A DNA stretch of 64,000 nucleotides. Source: Bacteroidales bacterium (lineage in GTDB: Bacteria; Bacteroidota; Bacteroidia; Bacteroidales; UBA932). Both the position numbers and the translations under genes were made by a program. The notes under the pieces are model-generated. The model did no database searches, had not been told where the DNA came from, and saw only the letters and a program-made list of their open reading frames with translations. The DNA lies in NCBI GenBank assembly GCA_017412645.1, contig JAFPWX010000022.1, forward strand, positions 124,001 through 188,000. The letters are read 5' to 3'. Positions 50,401 through 56,171 of this stretch are shown here, piece by piece; positions within the stretch are counted from its first letter, which is position 1; each line of letters opens with the position of its first letter.

Positions 50401-50671
50401 CCAGTTTGCCGGCAAGGTATTCGAGCGCCTCCGGATAGGTCATCTGATACTTATCACGCACAAAAGCGATGGCATCCCAGCTCTTGCCTTCCCCGAAGCA
50501 GGTGGCGATATTCCGCGTCGGTGATACCATGAAAGAGGGCGTCTTCTCGTTATGGAACGGGCAGCAGCACTTATAGTATGCTCCTTCGCGCTTGAGTTCA
50601 AGCCCTTCTTCTTTCAGGATGCTCACAAGGTCGGCATCCTTTATCTGCTCTTTTACATATTCAGGAATCAT
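47450..50671 (-). CDS. phage primase-helicase (CHC2 zinc finger, TOPRIM, AAA+ helicase)
   Basis: 1073 residues, three modules. Zinc-finger primase domain: YKCCCPFHNEKTPSF and IATCFGEG (C-x2-H...C type) in residues 30-65. TOPRIM: VVLCEGNPDVVRLH near 256 and IIAGDMDRPGREA near 305. After a linker, a C-terminal ATPase has Walker A LFGPKGTGKSALG near 673 and the IVHLEEFRQDID segment (Walker B with EE). This combination matches self-loading phage replication proteins that make primers and unwind DNA. The domain order implies the phage starts its own replication but relies on host polymerase, since no DNA polymerase gene is present. Confidence 0.92.
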   Translation of the reverse strand: MIPEYVKEQIKDADLVSILKEEGLELKREGAYYKCCCPFHNEKTPSFMVSPTRNIATCFGEGKSWDAIAFVRDKYQMTYPEALEYLAGKLGIQYEKHEPTPEEREASHKKEQLIALNQAAQAWFIGRFNSAPAAQDYIKKRGWKEDMVKLFGIGFAPKAGGLLQDLMTAGWKRDLIMEAGLAGVTDDGNYYDAFRDRIMFPIYSKTGYIAGFTGRYVGDRTDIAKYKNTKETLLFKKGEMLFGWYQARRVAKTNSTVVLCEGNPDVVRLHQIGVGNAIAPMGTALTPANVEYLKKHVDTVIIAGDMDRPGREAASRQGEDLLKAGFKVRVVEWTGYDAERKEGPKDPDEYFKLYPARWEETLTSDTQDYIPWTAERTMKGKTSQAEVSMAIAEICGLMAWCSDQSVVDMYLADFVKKYKYQKIWNAEYFKARNARQRQTESVDDKSREMLKEYGFYIKDNCYYGASASGADRRWSNFILEPVLHIKDERNAKRIYRIVNQKRQESVIKFNQSELVSFADFKTRTETAGNYVWEATAAELTQLKKYLYDDTPSADEVKQLGWQKRWNIYAWGNGCLDGADFVPADKYGIVKVGDHRFYLPGMAADTETNTQAYMLDRRFTYGITNDITLRAYAEKLVNVFGDNAKVALCFLVATLFKDIVTGVTIQFPILNLFGPKGTGKSALGHSLSAFFVTGNFEAPNISGSTKAALAEAVAEVSNAIVHLEEFRQDIDIDRREFLKAIWDGQGRSKMDMDNNKKRVTTAVDSGVIISGQQMLTHPDIALFNRVVFLPFSKTAFSDAERMAYDELKRIERRGLSHLTGQILQNRNRFQGGFRIAWEDVQADMMKRVRTYGIEARTLQNWCTVLAAYKTLESSLDFPFDYKEMLDLCARMCVDQNSKTQQNNELSGFWETLETLVASSRIWMNVDYRIKDGDRPIKTKEAAKNGGVFTPHPDRRYLFVNFKRVSGLYQKEGRDTQGKTLPSDTLKYYLEHSPEFVGTCEKVKFKIIENATGYINPNAPKTKVTTAMVFDYDALMDSYGISLDVLSAPGSDDDDTPATTPAAPPATELEDIPLL

Positions 50672-50672
50672 C

Positions 50673-50810
50673 TTATACGCTCCTCGTTATCGGACACCAA
50701 CCGAAATCTATAGGTTTGCCGCAGCCCCCCCCCCCGTGCAGGTACCAGCGGCACGAGAGACAAAGGTTCCGGCCCCTGACGGGACCGTTGCTCATTTTGA
50801 GTATATACAT
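50673..50810 (-). CDS. small four-cysteine phage protein with poly-G tract
   Basis: 45 residues, too small for routine gene calls, from the ATG at 50810. Its stop ends two bases before the primase start. Four Cys in the pattern C-x2-C-x9-C-x8-C (CLSC, then GGCG, then GWC) suggest a zinc-binding fold. The middle is encoded by eleven consecutive G (50725-50735 on plus as C), giving GGGG. The frame is intact as read; loss or gain of one G would break it. Same strand and tight spacing with the neighbours support it as a real gene. Confidence 0.65.
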   Translation of the reverse strand: MYILKMSNGPVRGRNLCLSCRWYLHGGGGCGKPIDFGWCPITRSV

Positions 50811-50811
50811 A

Positions 50812-50976
50812 TCAGTTGTTTTTTAGGATCTCGTCCTCTATCTTGCGCAAAAGAGTCTGGCATTTCAGGATGCGCAGGATATCATTCTCACTTTTGTTGA
50901 TATATGAGTTCAGCAGGCGGAGCTGCGTCTCCACAGCCGTCTTGATCAAGTCCATATCTTGGGAAGTGAATTGCAT
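50812..50976 (-). CDS. small helical phage protein
   Basis: 54 residues from the ATG at 50976 (MQFTSQDMDLIKT), stop one base from the next gene's ATG. Amphipathic helix throughout (LRLLNSYINKSENDILRILK). It fills the gap between the 96-residue gene and the Cys protein in the same operon. Unrecognised. Confidence 0.6.
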   Translation of the reverse strand: MQFTSQDMDLIKTAVETQLRLLNSYINKSENDILRILKCQTLLRKIEDEILKNN

Positions 50977-50978
50977 AA

Positions 50979-51269
50979 TCACCATCCATATCCTTTCACT
51001 TCCTGCAGGGAAATATGCACGCGGCCCATCTGAATGTGAGGAACATAGCGCATTTCCTTCCGGATCTCCACGGGTTTGAGCCGCTTGCAGTCGGCGCAGA
51101 GTTTAGCCTGGTATTCTATCAGACCTTCTTTCACGAAGGCATTCAGGCTGTCTTCGTCGAGAACATAGCCGAGCACCTCCTTGGTAGCTTTGGCTTCGAG
51201 TTGTTTCTCAAGCGTGGTCATATTGGCGTATCCGTGTACGCCGGTCACGAAGTATTCTTTTTGTTCCAT
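50979..51269 (-). CDS. hypothetical phage early protein
   Basis: 96 residues, soluble, with a central CADCKRLKPVE (C-x2-C) and N-terminal coiled segment (TTLEKQLEAKATKEVLG). Part of the early run of small genes. No family recognised. Confidence 0.6.
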   Translation of the reverse strand: MEQKEYFVTGVHGYANMTTLEKQLEAKATKEVLGYVLDEDSLNAFVKEGLIEYQAKLCADCKRLKPVEIRKEMRYVPHIQMGRVHISLQEVKGYGW

Positions 51270-51278
51270 ATTGTTATG

Positions 51279-51554
51279 TTAGAACTCTATTATCCGGTCG
51301 GCAAGGCCGCTTACTACATATTCATCTACGAACCTGATAAGCAGTTCGAGGTTTTCGTTGTCAAGGGACAGAATTCTCGTGGTGATTGGCTCGGAAACGT
51401 TGATATATTCCCGCCACATATGCTCCCCGAACTCCCGTTCCTGCCAGCGTTCACTTCCGTTCGCTCTGCAGTACTCGTAGAGGTCAATTCTATATAGCTT
51501 CCATTCTGTAGAGAGGATTGCGATGCCGTATGCTATTCTTGCGTCGATGGTCAT
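51279..51554 (-). CDS. hypothetical phage early protein
   Basis: 91 residues, helical and acidic (EWKLYRIDLYEYCRANGSER; NLELLIRFVDEYVVSG). The start overlaps the upstream membrane protein's stop by four bases (ATGA). Unrecognised. Confidence 0.6.
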   Translation of the reverse strand: MTIDARIAYGIAILSTEWKLYRIDLYEYCRANGSERWQEREFGEHMWREYINVSEPITTRILSLDNENLELLIRFVDEYVVSGLADRIIEF

Positions 51555-51904
51555 GGCTCGGTCTGGATTTTGGGATTATCACGATTAAAAAGGGCGGACA
51601 GCGTGCGAACCGCCCGGTACGTGATCGAGAATGCCTGTCGAAAAAGACATGCCGCTGTTTGTCGTATTGGCGTCCAAAGCCAGTTGGACAGGTTTTTGGC
51701 GAACCTGGATAGGATTTCTATCTGCCCTTTGGTAAGAGAGACCTTTGTAAGGTAGAAGAACACGGCCAGCCACGGATAATGCCACCAGGCAAGATTCGCA
51801 GTGCCGAGAAGGGCCATGACTGCGTTGACTGCCAACGCCACGGCCATTGCGCAAGTGAATCCTAACAGAATCCACCCGTGCAGGGTTTCGAAATTGTGTT
51901 GCAT
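51551..51904 (-). CDS. small phage membrane protein
   Basis: 117 residues with two adjacent membrane helices in residues 10-55 (WILLGFTCAMAVALAVNAVM; LAWWHYPWLAVFFYL) and a basic cytoplasmic tail. As an early-region membrane protein it could take part in superinfection exclusion; this is positional inference. It follows the Cro-like gene. Confidence 0.6.
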   Translation of the reverse strand: MQHNFETLHGWILLGFTCAMAVALAVNAVMALLGTANLAWWHYPWLAVFFYLTKVSLTKGQIEILSRFAKNLSNWLWTPIRQTAACLFRQAFSITYRAVRTLSALFNRDNPKIQTEP

Positions 51905-51925
51905 TCTCGATCACGGTTTTATGAT

Positions 51926-52159
51926 TTAATTCATCGGGAATAGGGTTTCCGGAGTGTGCTGAGTCCCCAGAAGTTCATTTATTATCTGGGTCGCTGCCTT
52001 TCTGGTAAGGAAAAGGGTGGGATAATGGCCTTTCGTCCAACGCCAGAAGGTGGACTGGTTTATACGTAACTGATAAATCAGTTCCGCTTTAATACTCCCC
52101 TGCATTTCTACGGGGAGTCCCTGATAGATTTCTCTGAAATTCTTTGTGTTTGCTGCCAT
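51926..52159 (-). CDS. Cro-like small regulator
   Basis: 77 residues with a helix-turn-helix-like stretch (AELIYQLRINQSTFWRWTKG). It is divergent from the repressor gene and is the first gene of the leftward early operon, the place of Cro in lambdoid layouts. It would bind operators in the 52160-52279 gap and tip the switch to lytic growth; the direct target sites are only inferred. Confidence 0.7.
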   Translation of the reverse strand: MAANTKNFREIYQGLPVEMQGSIKAELIYQLRINQSTFWRWTKGHYPTLFLTRKAATQIINELLGTQHTPETLFPMN

Positions 52160-52174
52160 TTTATTATATATTTG
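52144..52174 (+). promoter_or_regulatory. rightward promoter towards the repressor
   Basis: TTG at 52144-52146, 20 bases, TATATTTG at 52167-52174. Transcription would start near 52181 and give a leader of about 100 bases before the repressor ATG. Confidence 0.5.
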
Positions 52175-52178
52175 CTCT

Positions 52179-52190
52179 TTGCGTGTGCAA
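52179..52190. promoter_or_regulatory. candidate operator palindrome
   Basis: TTGC-GTGT-GCAA lies at the expected start point of the rightward promoter and just upstream of the Cro-like ATG. Confidence 0.4.
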
Positions 52191-52221
52191 CTCCGCTATA
52201 ATTAACGGACATTTAACGATG

Positions 52222-52251
52222 CAAATATATGAATAATTTATGAAAATGCAA
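52222..52251 (-). promoter_or_regulatory. leftward early promoter
   Basis: On the minus strand, TTG (52249-52251), 19 bases, TATATTTG (52222-52229): a near-perfect Bacteroidota promoter driving the Cro-like gene and the early operon. It faces the rightward promoter, so the two start points would overlap by about 35 bases. Confidence 0.65.
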
Positions 52252-52279
52252 GAGTTTTCAAGAAAATTAAAGAAGAATT

Positions 52280-52753
52280 ATGTCTGATAATAGATTCGAC
52301 ACAATGGTTCGAGCCCTTGGATACAAGAGTGTTCGTTCCTTTGCTTCTCAGCTGGGAATCAATCCTCAGGTTTTTTACGATTTGGCAAGCGGAAAGGTTA
52401 AAAGGCTTAATCCTCAAATCAGCACCCGGATTAAAACAATGCATCCAGAAGTGTCGGTTGGTTGGTTAATTACAGGAGAGGGCTCTATGTTTGAAGGCAA
52501 TTCTGCCCAGAATAATGGCTCAGGCCTTGTCATCAATGGGAATAATAACATTAACAGTCCTATAGATAACCGCCATTACTATTCGGATTCACCAGACGTG
52601 CTCCGGGCTCAAGTTGAACAAATGGACAATCTCCTGAAGGAAAAGGAAGAACGCATACGCGAGAAGGATGCTCAGATACGCGAGAAGGATGCTCAGATAC
52701 GCGAGAAGGATGCTCAGATAGCAAAACTATTGAACATTTTAGCCAATAAATGA
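52280..52753 (+). CDS. CI-like phage repressor with heptad-repeat tail
   Basis: 157 residues. N-terminal HTH (YKSVRSFASQLGINPQVFYD) and the VGWLITGEGSMF motif that ends the DNA-binding domain in Bacteroidota phage repressors. A Asn-rich linker (NGNNNINS) leads to a coiled coil: three perfect copies of REKDAQI encoded by a 21-bp tandem repeat (52658-52720). There is no S24 peptidase domain, so self-cleavage on RecA signalling is not expected; multimerisation may occur through the coiled coil. It is the main plus-strand gene near attR and should keep the lysogen silent. Confidence 0.85.
   Translation: MSDNRFDTMVRALGYKSVRSFASQLGINPQVFYDLASGKVKRLNPQISTRIKTMHPEVSVGWLITGEGSMFEGNSAQNNGSGLVINGNNNINSPIDNRHYYSDSPDVLRAQVEQMDNLLKEKEERIREKDAQIREKDAQIREKDAQIAKLLNILANK
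52658..52720 (+). repeat. 21-bp tandem repeat x3 in the repressor gene
   Basis: Three perfect copies (52658, 52679, 52700), each encoding one coiled-coil heptad; copy number can change without breaking the frame. Confidence 0.9.
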
Positions 52754-52824
52754 TGGCCAGATAAATGTCCGTTTTTTAGTGCAGTAAAAAGAGCCGAAAA
52801 ACGGGCGTTTTGCTTTATACAAAT

Positions 52825-52920
52825 CGGGACAAAACCGGGACAAATAATCCGGTAAATTCTTATGCGGCAATACAATAATCTCTCTGGTTTTCTTGCACCG
52901 CACCGGGACTGGTTCGGGAC
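52825..52920 (+). repeat. two paired CGGGAC motifs next to attR (candidate arm sites)
   Basis: Pairs at 52825/52836 and 52904/52915, each 11 bases apart, the same as near attL. They lie in the 260-bp gap between repressor and attR, which holds no convincing gene. Confidence 0.6.
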
Positions 52921-53014
52921 AAGAATACCTCATTTTTGCCTCATTTTGGCAAAAATTCCAAAGATAACTATTTGATTATGAATAAATTAACCCTTCAAAA
53001 AATCACCAAGGAAT

Positions 53015-53032
53015 TCCCGGTCTTTCCGCAAA
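53015..53032 (+). other. attR core
   Basis: TCCCGGTCTTTCCGCAAA, identical to attL at 17087-17104; the flanking bases differ. Confidence 0.92.
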
Positions 53033-53166
53033 GCAAGAATGGCATCGCAGCGCAGCTGCGGTGCTTTTTGTTTGCAGCTGGAGCGTAGAAAGCTGGCTTT
53101 CTAAAGCGAAAGCTGCGAACAAAAGCACAGATGTCACAAAGTGACACATGCCATTCGCAGCTTTGC
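53028..53166. other. 139-nt multi-hairpin element at the prophage junction
   Basis: Outer stem GCAAAGC/GCTTTGC (53028-53034 with 53160-53166) and GAATGGCAT/ATGCCATTC (53037-53045 with 53148-53156). Inside are a hairpin (53046-53060), a stem of 18-19 bp (53061-53079 with 53111-53128) capped by a perfect 7-bp hairpin TAGAAAG/CTTTCTA (53086-53103), and a third hairpin TGTCAC-AAA-GTGACA (53132-53146). The left end shares GCAAA with the att core. The remaining gap to the TfoX-like gene holds another small hairpin near 53198-53216. Could be a structured RNA or a palindromic repeat element. Confidence 0.7.
53042..53069 (+). terminator. terminator displaced from tRNA-Ser
   Basis: GCATCGCAG-CGCAG-CTGCGGTGC (9-bp stem with one G-U) followed by TTTTT. 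In the uninterrupted chromosome it would start about 10 bases after the tRNA core; the prophage has moved it 36 kb away. It overlaps the multi-hairpin element, so the two folds are alternatives. Confidence 0.65.
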
Positions 53167-53220
53167 AGGGCCCCGCGGCGAGCGGACCGGGATGTGGCCT
53201 CGCGCAGCGAGGGCAAATCC

Positions 53221-53547
53221 CTACTTCATCGGATTCTTCTTTGCCTTCGGCTTCGGAAGCGCCGGAATCGTAGCCTTGATTAGCTCCGTCAGATAATCCC
53301 GGTCATCTACATCACTTACATAGAAGTAGTCCTTGGCACCATCATATGGCGGCCGAAGAATCACTTCCTTCAACAGTGCCTTGCCGGGTTCAGTCACCTT
53401 CAAATAGAGGTTGTTGTCGCAGATCAGCCCGAACAGAACCCCGTCGCAGTAGACGCAATAATCTCCCATCATCTTCTTTACATCTATCACCCCGGCTCCG
53501 GAGCACTGGTCCACTATGTATTGTACAAAGTCCGAATTGGAAGCCAT
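53221..53547 (-). CDS. TfoX/Sxy N-terminal domain protein
   Basis: 108 residues. The TfoX_N fold is visible in VDVKKMMGDYCVYCDGVLFG-type residues (KKMMGDYCVYCDG), LICDNNLYLKVTEPG and RPPYDGAKDYFYVSD. The family's longer members (Sxy/TfoX) switch on competence genes, but stand-alone N domains in Bacteroidota have no established role. C-terminal tail is Lys/Pro-rich. It lies three bases after the acetyltransferase gene. Confidence 0.88.
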   Translation of the reverse strand: MASNSDFVQYIVDQCSGAGVIDVKKMMGDYCVYCDGVLFGLICDNNLYLKVTEPGKALLKEVILRPPYDGAKDYFYVSDVDDRDYLTELIKATIPALPKPKAKKNPMK

Positions 53548-53550
53548 ATG

Positions 53551-54438
53551 CTATTTCCAACGCTTTAACATAGGGAAGAATCCCCGCATCATCTGAATAT
53601 ACTGTTCCCGCGTCATCGGTACAGGCATATTCTTGTTCACCTCATCAAGGAACTGCGCACAATGTTCAATCATCTCGTCCATCGTGCACTCCTGAAGGAA
53701 TTTGCCACCCTGGTAGCAAAACTGGCAGTAGTCGAAATTTACGCTACCATCGGCATTAGTCCCGCAGTCTTCCTTCCGGGTGAGCGGCATTCCGCAACTC
53801 TGGCAGAACTGCGGTAGCTGACCGGGAGCAAAATCTTTTTCTTTAGGCGGAAAGGAGGCCTCGTAAGCATCAAAAGCCTCTGGGTTGTCATCGGCCACAA
53901 AGTAGCCCTTGGGTGGACAGTAGACAGCCTCCATTATGCCGTTAGCCTTAAGCCAGCCTGGAACGAGTTCCTGTGCAAGGAAGTACGGCACCTGAGCTCC
54001 GGCTGGCTCAGAGTGATAATTGATATTCAGCTTGCATGCAAGATCAAATCCTGCATGCTTGTAAAAGTCAATATTGCCCTCCATACAGAGGAATCCAATG
54101 CCAGCCTCGCGCGCCTTGCCAAGTGCGTAATTCAGCAACTGCAGTCCATACCCTTTTCGCTTGTAGTCAGGATGGATGCTAATTGGGCCGAAAGTCCAGG
54201 AAGGCTTATGCATGCCGTCCGGCAGAATCAATTCTGCCTTGGAGAACATCACATGGCCGATAATGCGGCCATCCTCCTCCATTACGAAGTCCAGTTCCCG
54301 GATGAAATCCGGATTACTTCGGTATTGATTCAGCACAAAATGCTCTGTACTACCGGGACGGTATACATTCCAGAACGCCTCGCGCGTGAGGTTCTCCACT
54401 TCAGCGTAATCAGCAGGTATCTCCAGTCTTATTCTCAT
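53551..54438 (-). CDS. GNAT acetyltransferase with C-terminal zinc-ribbon domain
   Basis: 295 residues. GNAT core at 1-165: motif A ISIHPDYKRKGYGLQLLNYA (acetyl-CoA pyrophosphate loop) and FYKHAGFDLA (motif B). From about 205 a separate domain has FCQSCGMPL, then FDYCQFCYQGG: four Cys in a CxxC...CxxC zinc ribbon, and a helical end (MTREQYIQMMRGFFPML). This second domain is found alone in many anaerobes as a putative zinc-ribbon protein; the fusion could read as one bifunctional protein. The substrate is unknown. Confidence 0.88.
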   Translation of the reverse strand: MRIRLEIPADYAEVENLTREAFWNVYRPGSTEHFVLNQYRSNPDFIRELDFVMEEDGRIIGHVMFSKAELILPDGMHKPSWTFGPISIHPDYKRKGYGLQLLNYALGKAREAGIGFLCMEGNIDFYKHAGFDLACKLNINYHSEPAGAQVPYFLAQELVPGWLKANGIMEAVYCPPKGYFVADDNPEAFDAYEASFPPKEKDFAPGQLPQFCQSCGMPLTRKEDCGTNADGSVNFDYCQFCYQGGKFLQECTMDEMIEHCAQFLDEVNKNMPVPMTREQYIQMMRGFFPMLKRWK

Positions 54439-54478
54439 CTTTTCATTCCCATGAGAAATTTGCTATCCAAGATCTATA

Positions 54479-55582
54479 TTAATCACTGTAATTGTGGTCA
54501 ATGACTACGGCAACCTGATGATCCGGCACCAATGCCTGAATCTCTTCCGTTAATAGCTTGCGGAGGGCTACATCATCGTGGCAGGAAATGTCTGGAACAA
54601 CATCAACGGAAAGCATCTTGTCCTTCTCGGAATAATAGAATCCGTGGACTTGGACGAGCTCCTTATGGGTGGCGAGAGCCTTCATTACCTTAGACTGGAG
54701 GTCGGCACACTGAGTCTCTCCCGTAGCCACTGCATAGATCCCCACGGTCATAATGATTCCGTGCTTATCATACATCAGCGAGGTAATAGTTCGAGTGAGA
54801 CCGTGAATCTCATGTGCTGACATAGTGTCCAGGACGCTGATATGGAGTGAACCGATCATCACATCAGGGCCGTAGTTATGGAGAATTATATCGAAGACGC
54901 CTCGTACGCCTTCAATGGCCATTATCTCCTGCTTTATCTCTTTGATGAGGTCCGGAGATACTCTGGCTCCAAGCAGTTCATTGACCGGAGATGCCAGCAT
55001 CTCCACACCTGCCTTGATGATGAGAATAGAGATCAACGCGCCCAGGATTCCATCAAGGGAAAAGCCCCAAATCAGCATCACACCGGCAGAGACAAGTGTT
55101 GCAGTGGTAATTATGGCATCAAACAGTGCATCCGAACCGGAAGCTATCAGAGCGTCGCTCTTAAGTTGCTTACCCTTGTTCTTAACGAACCATCCCAGCG
55201 CTAACTTGACAACGATAGCGACGATGATTACAATAAGAGTCGGTGTCGTGTAGCTCGGTTCCGTGGGCTCTATGATTTTCTTTACCGACTCGATGAGCGA
55301 GGTAACACCTGCCGATAGCACAATGACAGCGATGATGATGGCACTGAAGTACTCAATGCGTCCGAACCCGAAAGGATGCTTCCGGTCCGCCGGCCGTTGT
55401 GACAGCTTTGTGCCTATAATGGTAATAACACTTGAAAGAGCGTCACTCAAATTGTTTATAGCGTCCATGACGATGGCAACGCTGCTTGCGATAATACCGA
55501 CAACAGCCTTGAATGCCGCCAACATCACATTGGCGACAATCCCAATGACGCTTGTGCGTATGATTTGAGAACTACGGTCCAT
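54479..55582 (-). CDS. cation diffusion facilitator family transporter
   Basis: 367 residues. Five to six membrane helices in residues 10-205, with the metal-site motifs NLSDALSS (TM2) and ASGSDALFDAII (TM5). Cytoplasmic C-terminal ferredoxin-like domain from about 210 (GVRGVFDIILHNYGPDVMIG; HVSVLDT-type HISVLDTMSAHEIHG). The usual HxxxD in TM5 is here D...D-rich (SDALFDA), so metal preference cannot be inferred safely; Zn, Mn or Fe efflux is typical. It has its own promoter and is divergent from the GreA-type gene. Confidence 0.9.
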   Translation of the reverse strand: MDRSSQIIRTSVIGIVANVMLAAFKAVVGIIASSVAIVMDAINNLSDALSSVITIIGTKLSQRPADRKHPFGFGRIEYFSAIIIAVIVLSAGVTSLIESVKKIIEPTEPSYTTPTLIVIIVAIVVKLALGWFVKNKGKQLKSDALIASGSDALFDAIITTATLVSAGVMLIWGFSLDGILGALISILIIKAGVEMLASPVNELLGARVSPDLIKEIKQEIMAIEGVRGVFDIILHNYGPDVMIGSLHISVLDTMSAHEIHGLTRTITSLMYDKHGIIMTVGIYAVATGETQCADLQSKVMKALATHKELVQVHGFYYSEKDKMLSVDVVPDISCHDDVALRKLLTEEIQALVPDHQVAVVIDHNYSD

Positions 55583-55610
55583 GGTTTAATCCCGATTTAT
55601 CAAACTCTCA

Positions 55611-55618
55611 AATATAAC
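55611..55618 (-). promoter_or_regulatory. -7 box of the CDF transporter gene
   Basis: TATATTTG on the minus strand, 29 bases before the ATG at 55582. Confidence 0.5.
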
Positions 55619-55638
55619 GATTCTCGCGGAAAATTGAG

Positions 55639-55646
55639 TAAATTTG
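55639..55646 (+). promoter_or_regulatory. -7 box of the GreA-type gene
   Basis: TAAATTTG on the plus strand five bases before the ATG at 55651; the leader would be nearly absent. Confidence 0.45.
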
Positions 55647-55650
55647 AGCC

Positions 55651-56118
55651 ATGGAATATCTGTCAAAGCAACGATACGACGAGATTGCAGCCGAGTTGAA
55701 GCATCTTATCGACGATGTTTATCCCAAGATAACTGACGCCCTTGCGGAGGCCAGCGCCCAGGGTGATAGGAGTGATAATGCCGGATACCGCGAAGCAAGG
55801 CGTCTTCAGGCGAAGACCATCAGTCGTATCCGTTTCCTACAGAAAATTCTCGAGAATTCACGCATACTAGACACCGCAGCCCTCCCCAAAGACAGGGTCT
55901 GCCTCCTTAGTACGGTCGAATTTACGAACCTGGCCACAAATGCACGTATGAAGTTCGAGATTGTCAGCCCCCATGAGATGGATCTGGAGGCTGGCAAGAT
56001 TTCGCTGAAATCTCCTATCGGCGCTGCCCTGATGGGCAAGAAGGTCGGTGAAATCGCAGAAGCGCAGGTCCCCTCCGGCACCCTTCGGCTGAGAATCGAA
56101 AGCATCAACCTTGATTGA
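55651..56118 (+). CDS. greA: GreA/GreB family transcript cleavage factor
   Basis: 155 residues, the usual size. N-terminal coiled coil (EIAAELKHLIDDVYPKITDA; DRSDNAGYREARRLQAKTIS) with acidic/basic tip residues that reach the RNA polymerase active site. C-terminal FKBP-like domain ends ISLKSPIGAALMGKKVGEIAE...VPSGTLRLRIESI, the family signature. GreA releases backtracked polymerase by 3' RNA cleavage. It is convergent with ssrA, with a bidirectional terminator between. Confidence 0.92.
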   Translation: MEYLSKQRYDEIAAELKHLIDDVYPKITDALAEASAQGDRSDNAGYREARRLQAKTISRIRFLQKILENSRILDTAALPKDRVCLLSTVEFTNLATNARMKFEIVSPHEMDLEAGKISLKSPIGAALMGKKVGEIAEAQVPSGTLRLRIESINLD

Positions 56119-56139
56119 GGGCACTCCAGTAACAAAAAA

Positions 56140-56161
56140 GACCGCGACTTGAATCGCGGTC
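56140..56161. terminator. bidirectional terminator between greA and ssrA
   Basis: GACCGCGA-CTTGAA-TCGCGGTC: 8-bp stem, six-base loop, with A-run on the left and TTCTT on the right. The same stem recurs after tRNA-Val (58799-58820). Confidence 0.85.
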
Positions 56162-56171
56162 TTCTTGTCAG

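Larger units (their letters stand above)
17087..53032. mobile_element. temperate tailed prophage carrying a diversity-generating retroelement
   Basis: About 36 kb bounded by an 18-bp direct repeat at 17087-17104 and 53015-53032. Contents: tyrosine integrase at the left edge, repressor at the right edge, and complete packaging, head, connector, tail and lysis-type genes on the minus strand, with a primase-helicase for replication. A tape measure of about 1200 residues implies a long tail; no tail sheath gene is recognised, so a siphovirus-like form is more likely than a contractile one. Apart from one frame-broken gene (about 38.4 kb) and one collapsed methyltransferase (47.1 kb), the essential genes look intact, so the element may still be inducible. 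Confidence 0.95.

Noticed and set aside
48620-50524. A 634-codon plus-strand open frame opposite the primase-helicase.
   Set aside because: It is the antisense shadow of a gene with clear zinc-finger, TOPRIM and Walker motifs; its own translation shows no domain.
52739-52933. A 64-codon minus-strand frame next to attR.
   Set aside because: It runs through the CGGGAC arm-site region, faces against the repressor and has no promoter or family features.
17087-53032. Mu-like transposable phage.
   Set aside because: There is no DDE transposase or MuB; the element has a tyrosine integrase and tRNA att repeats.
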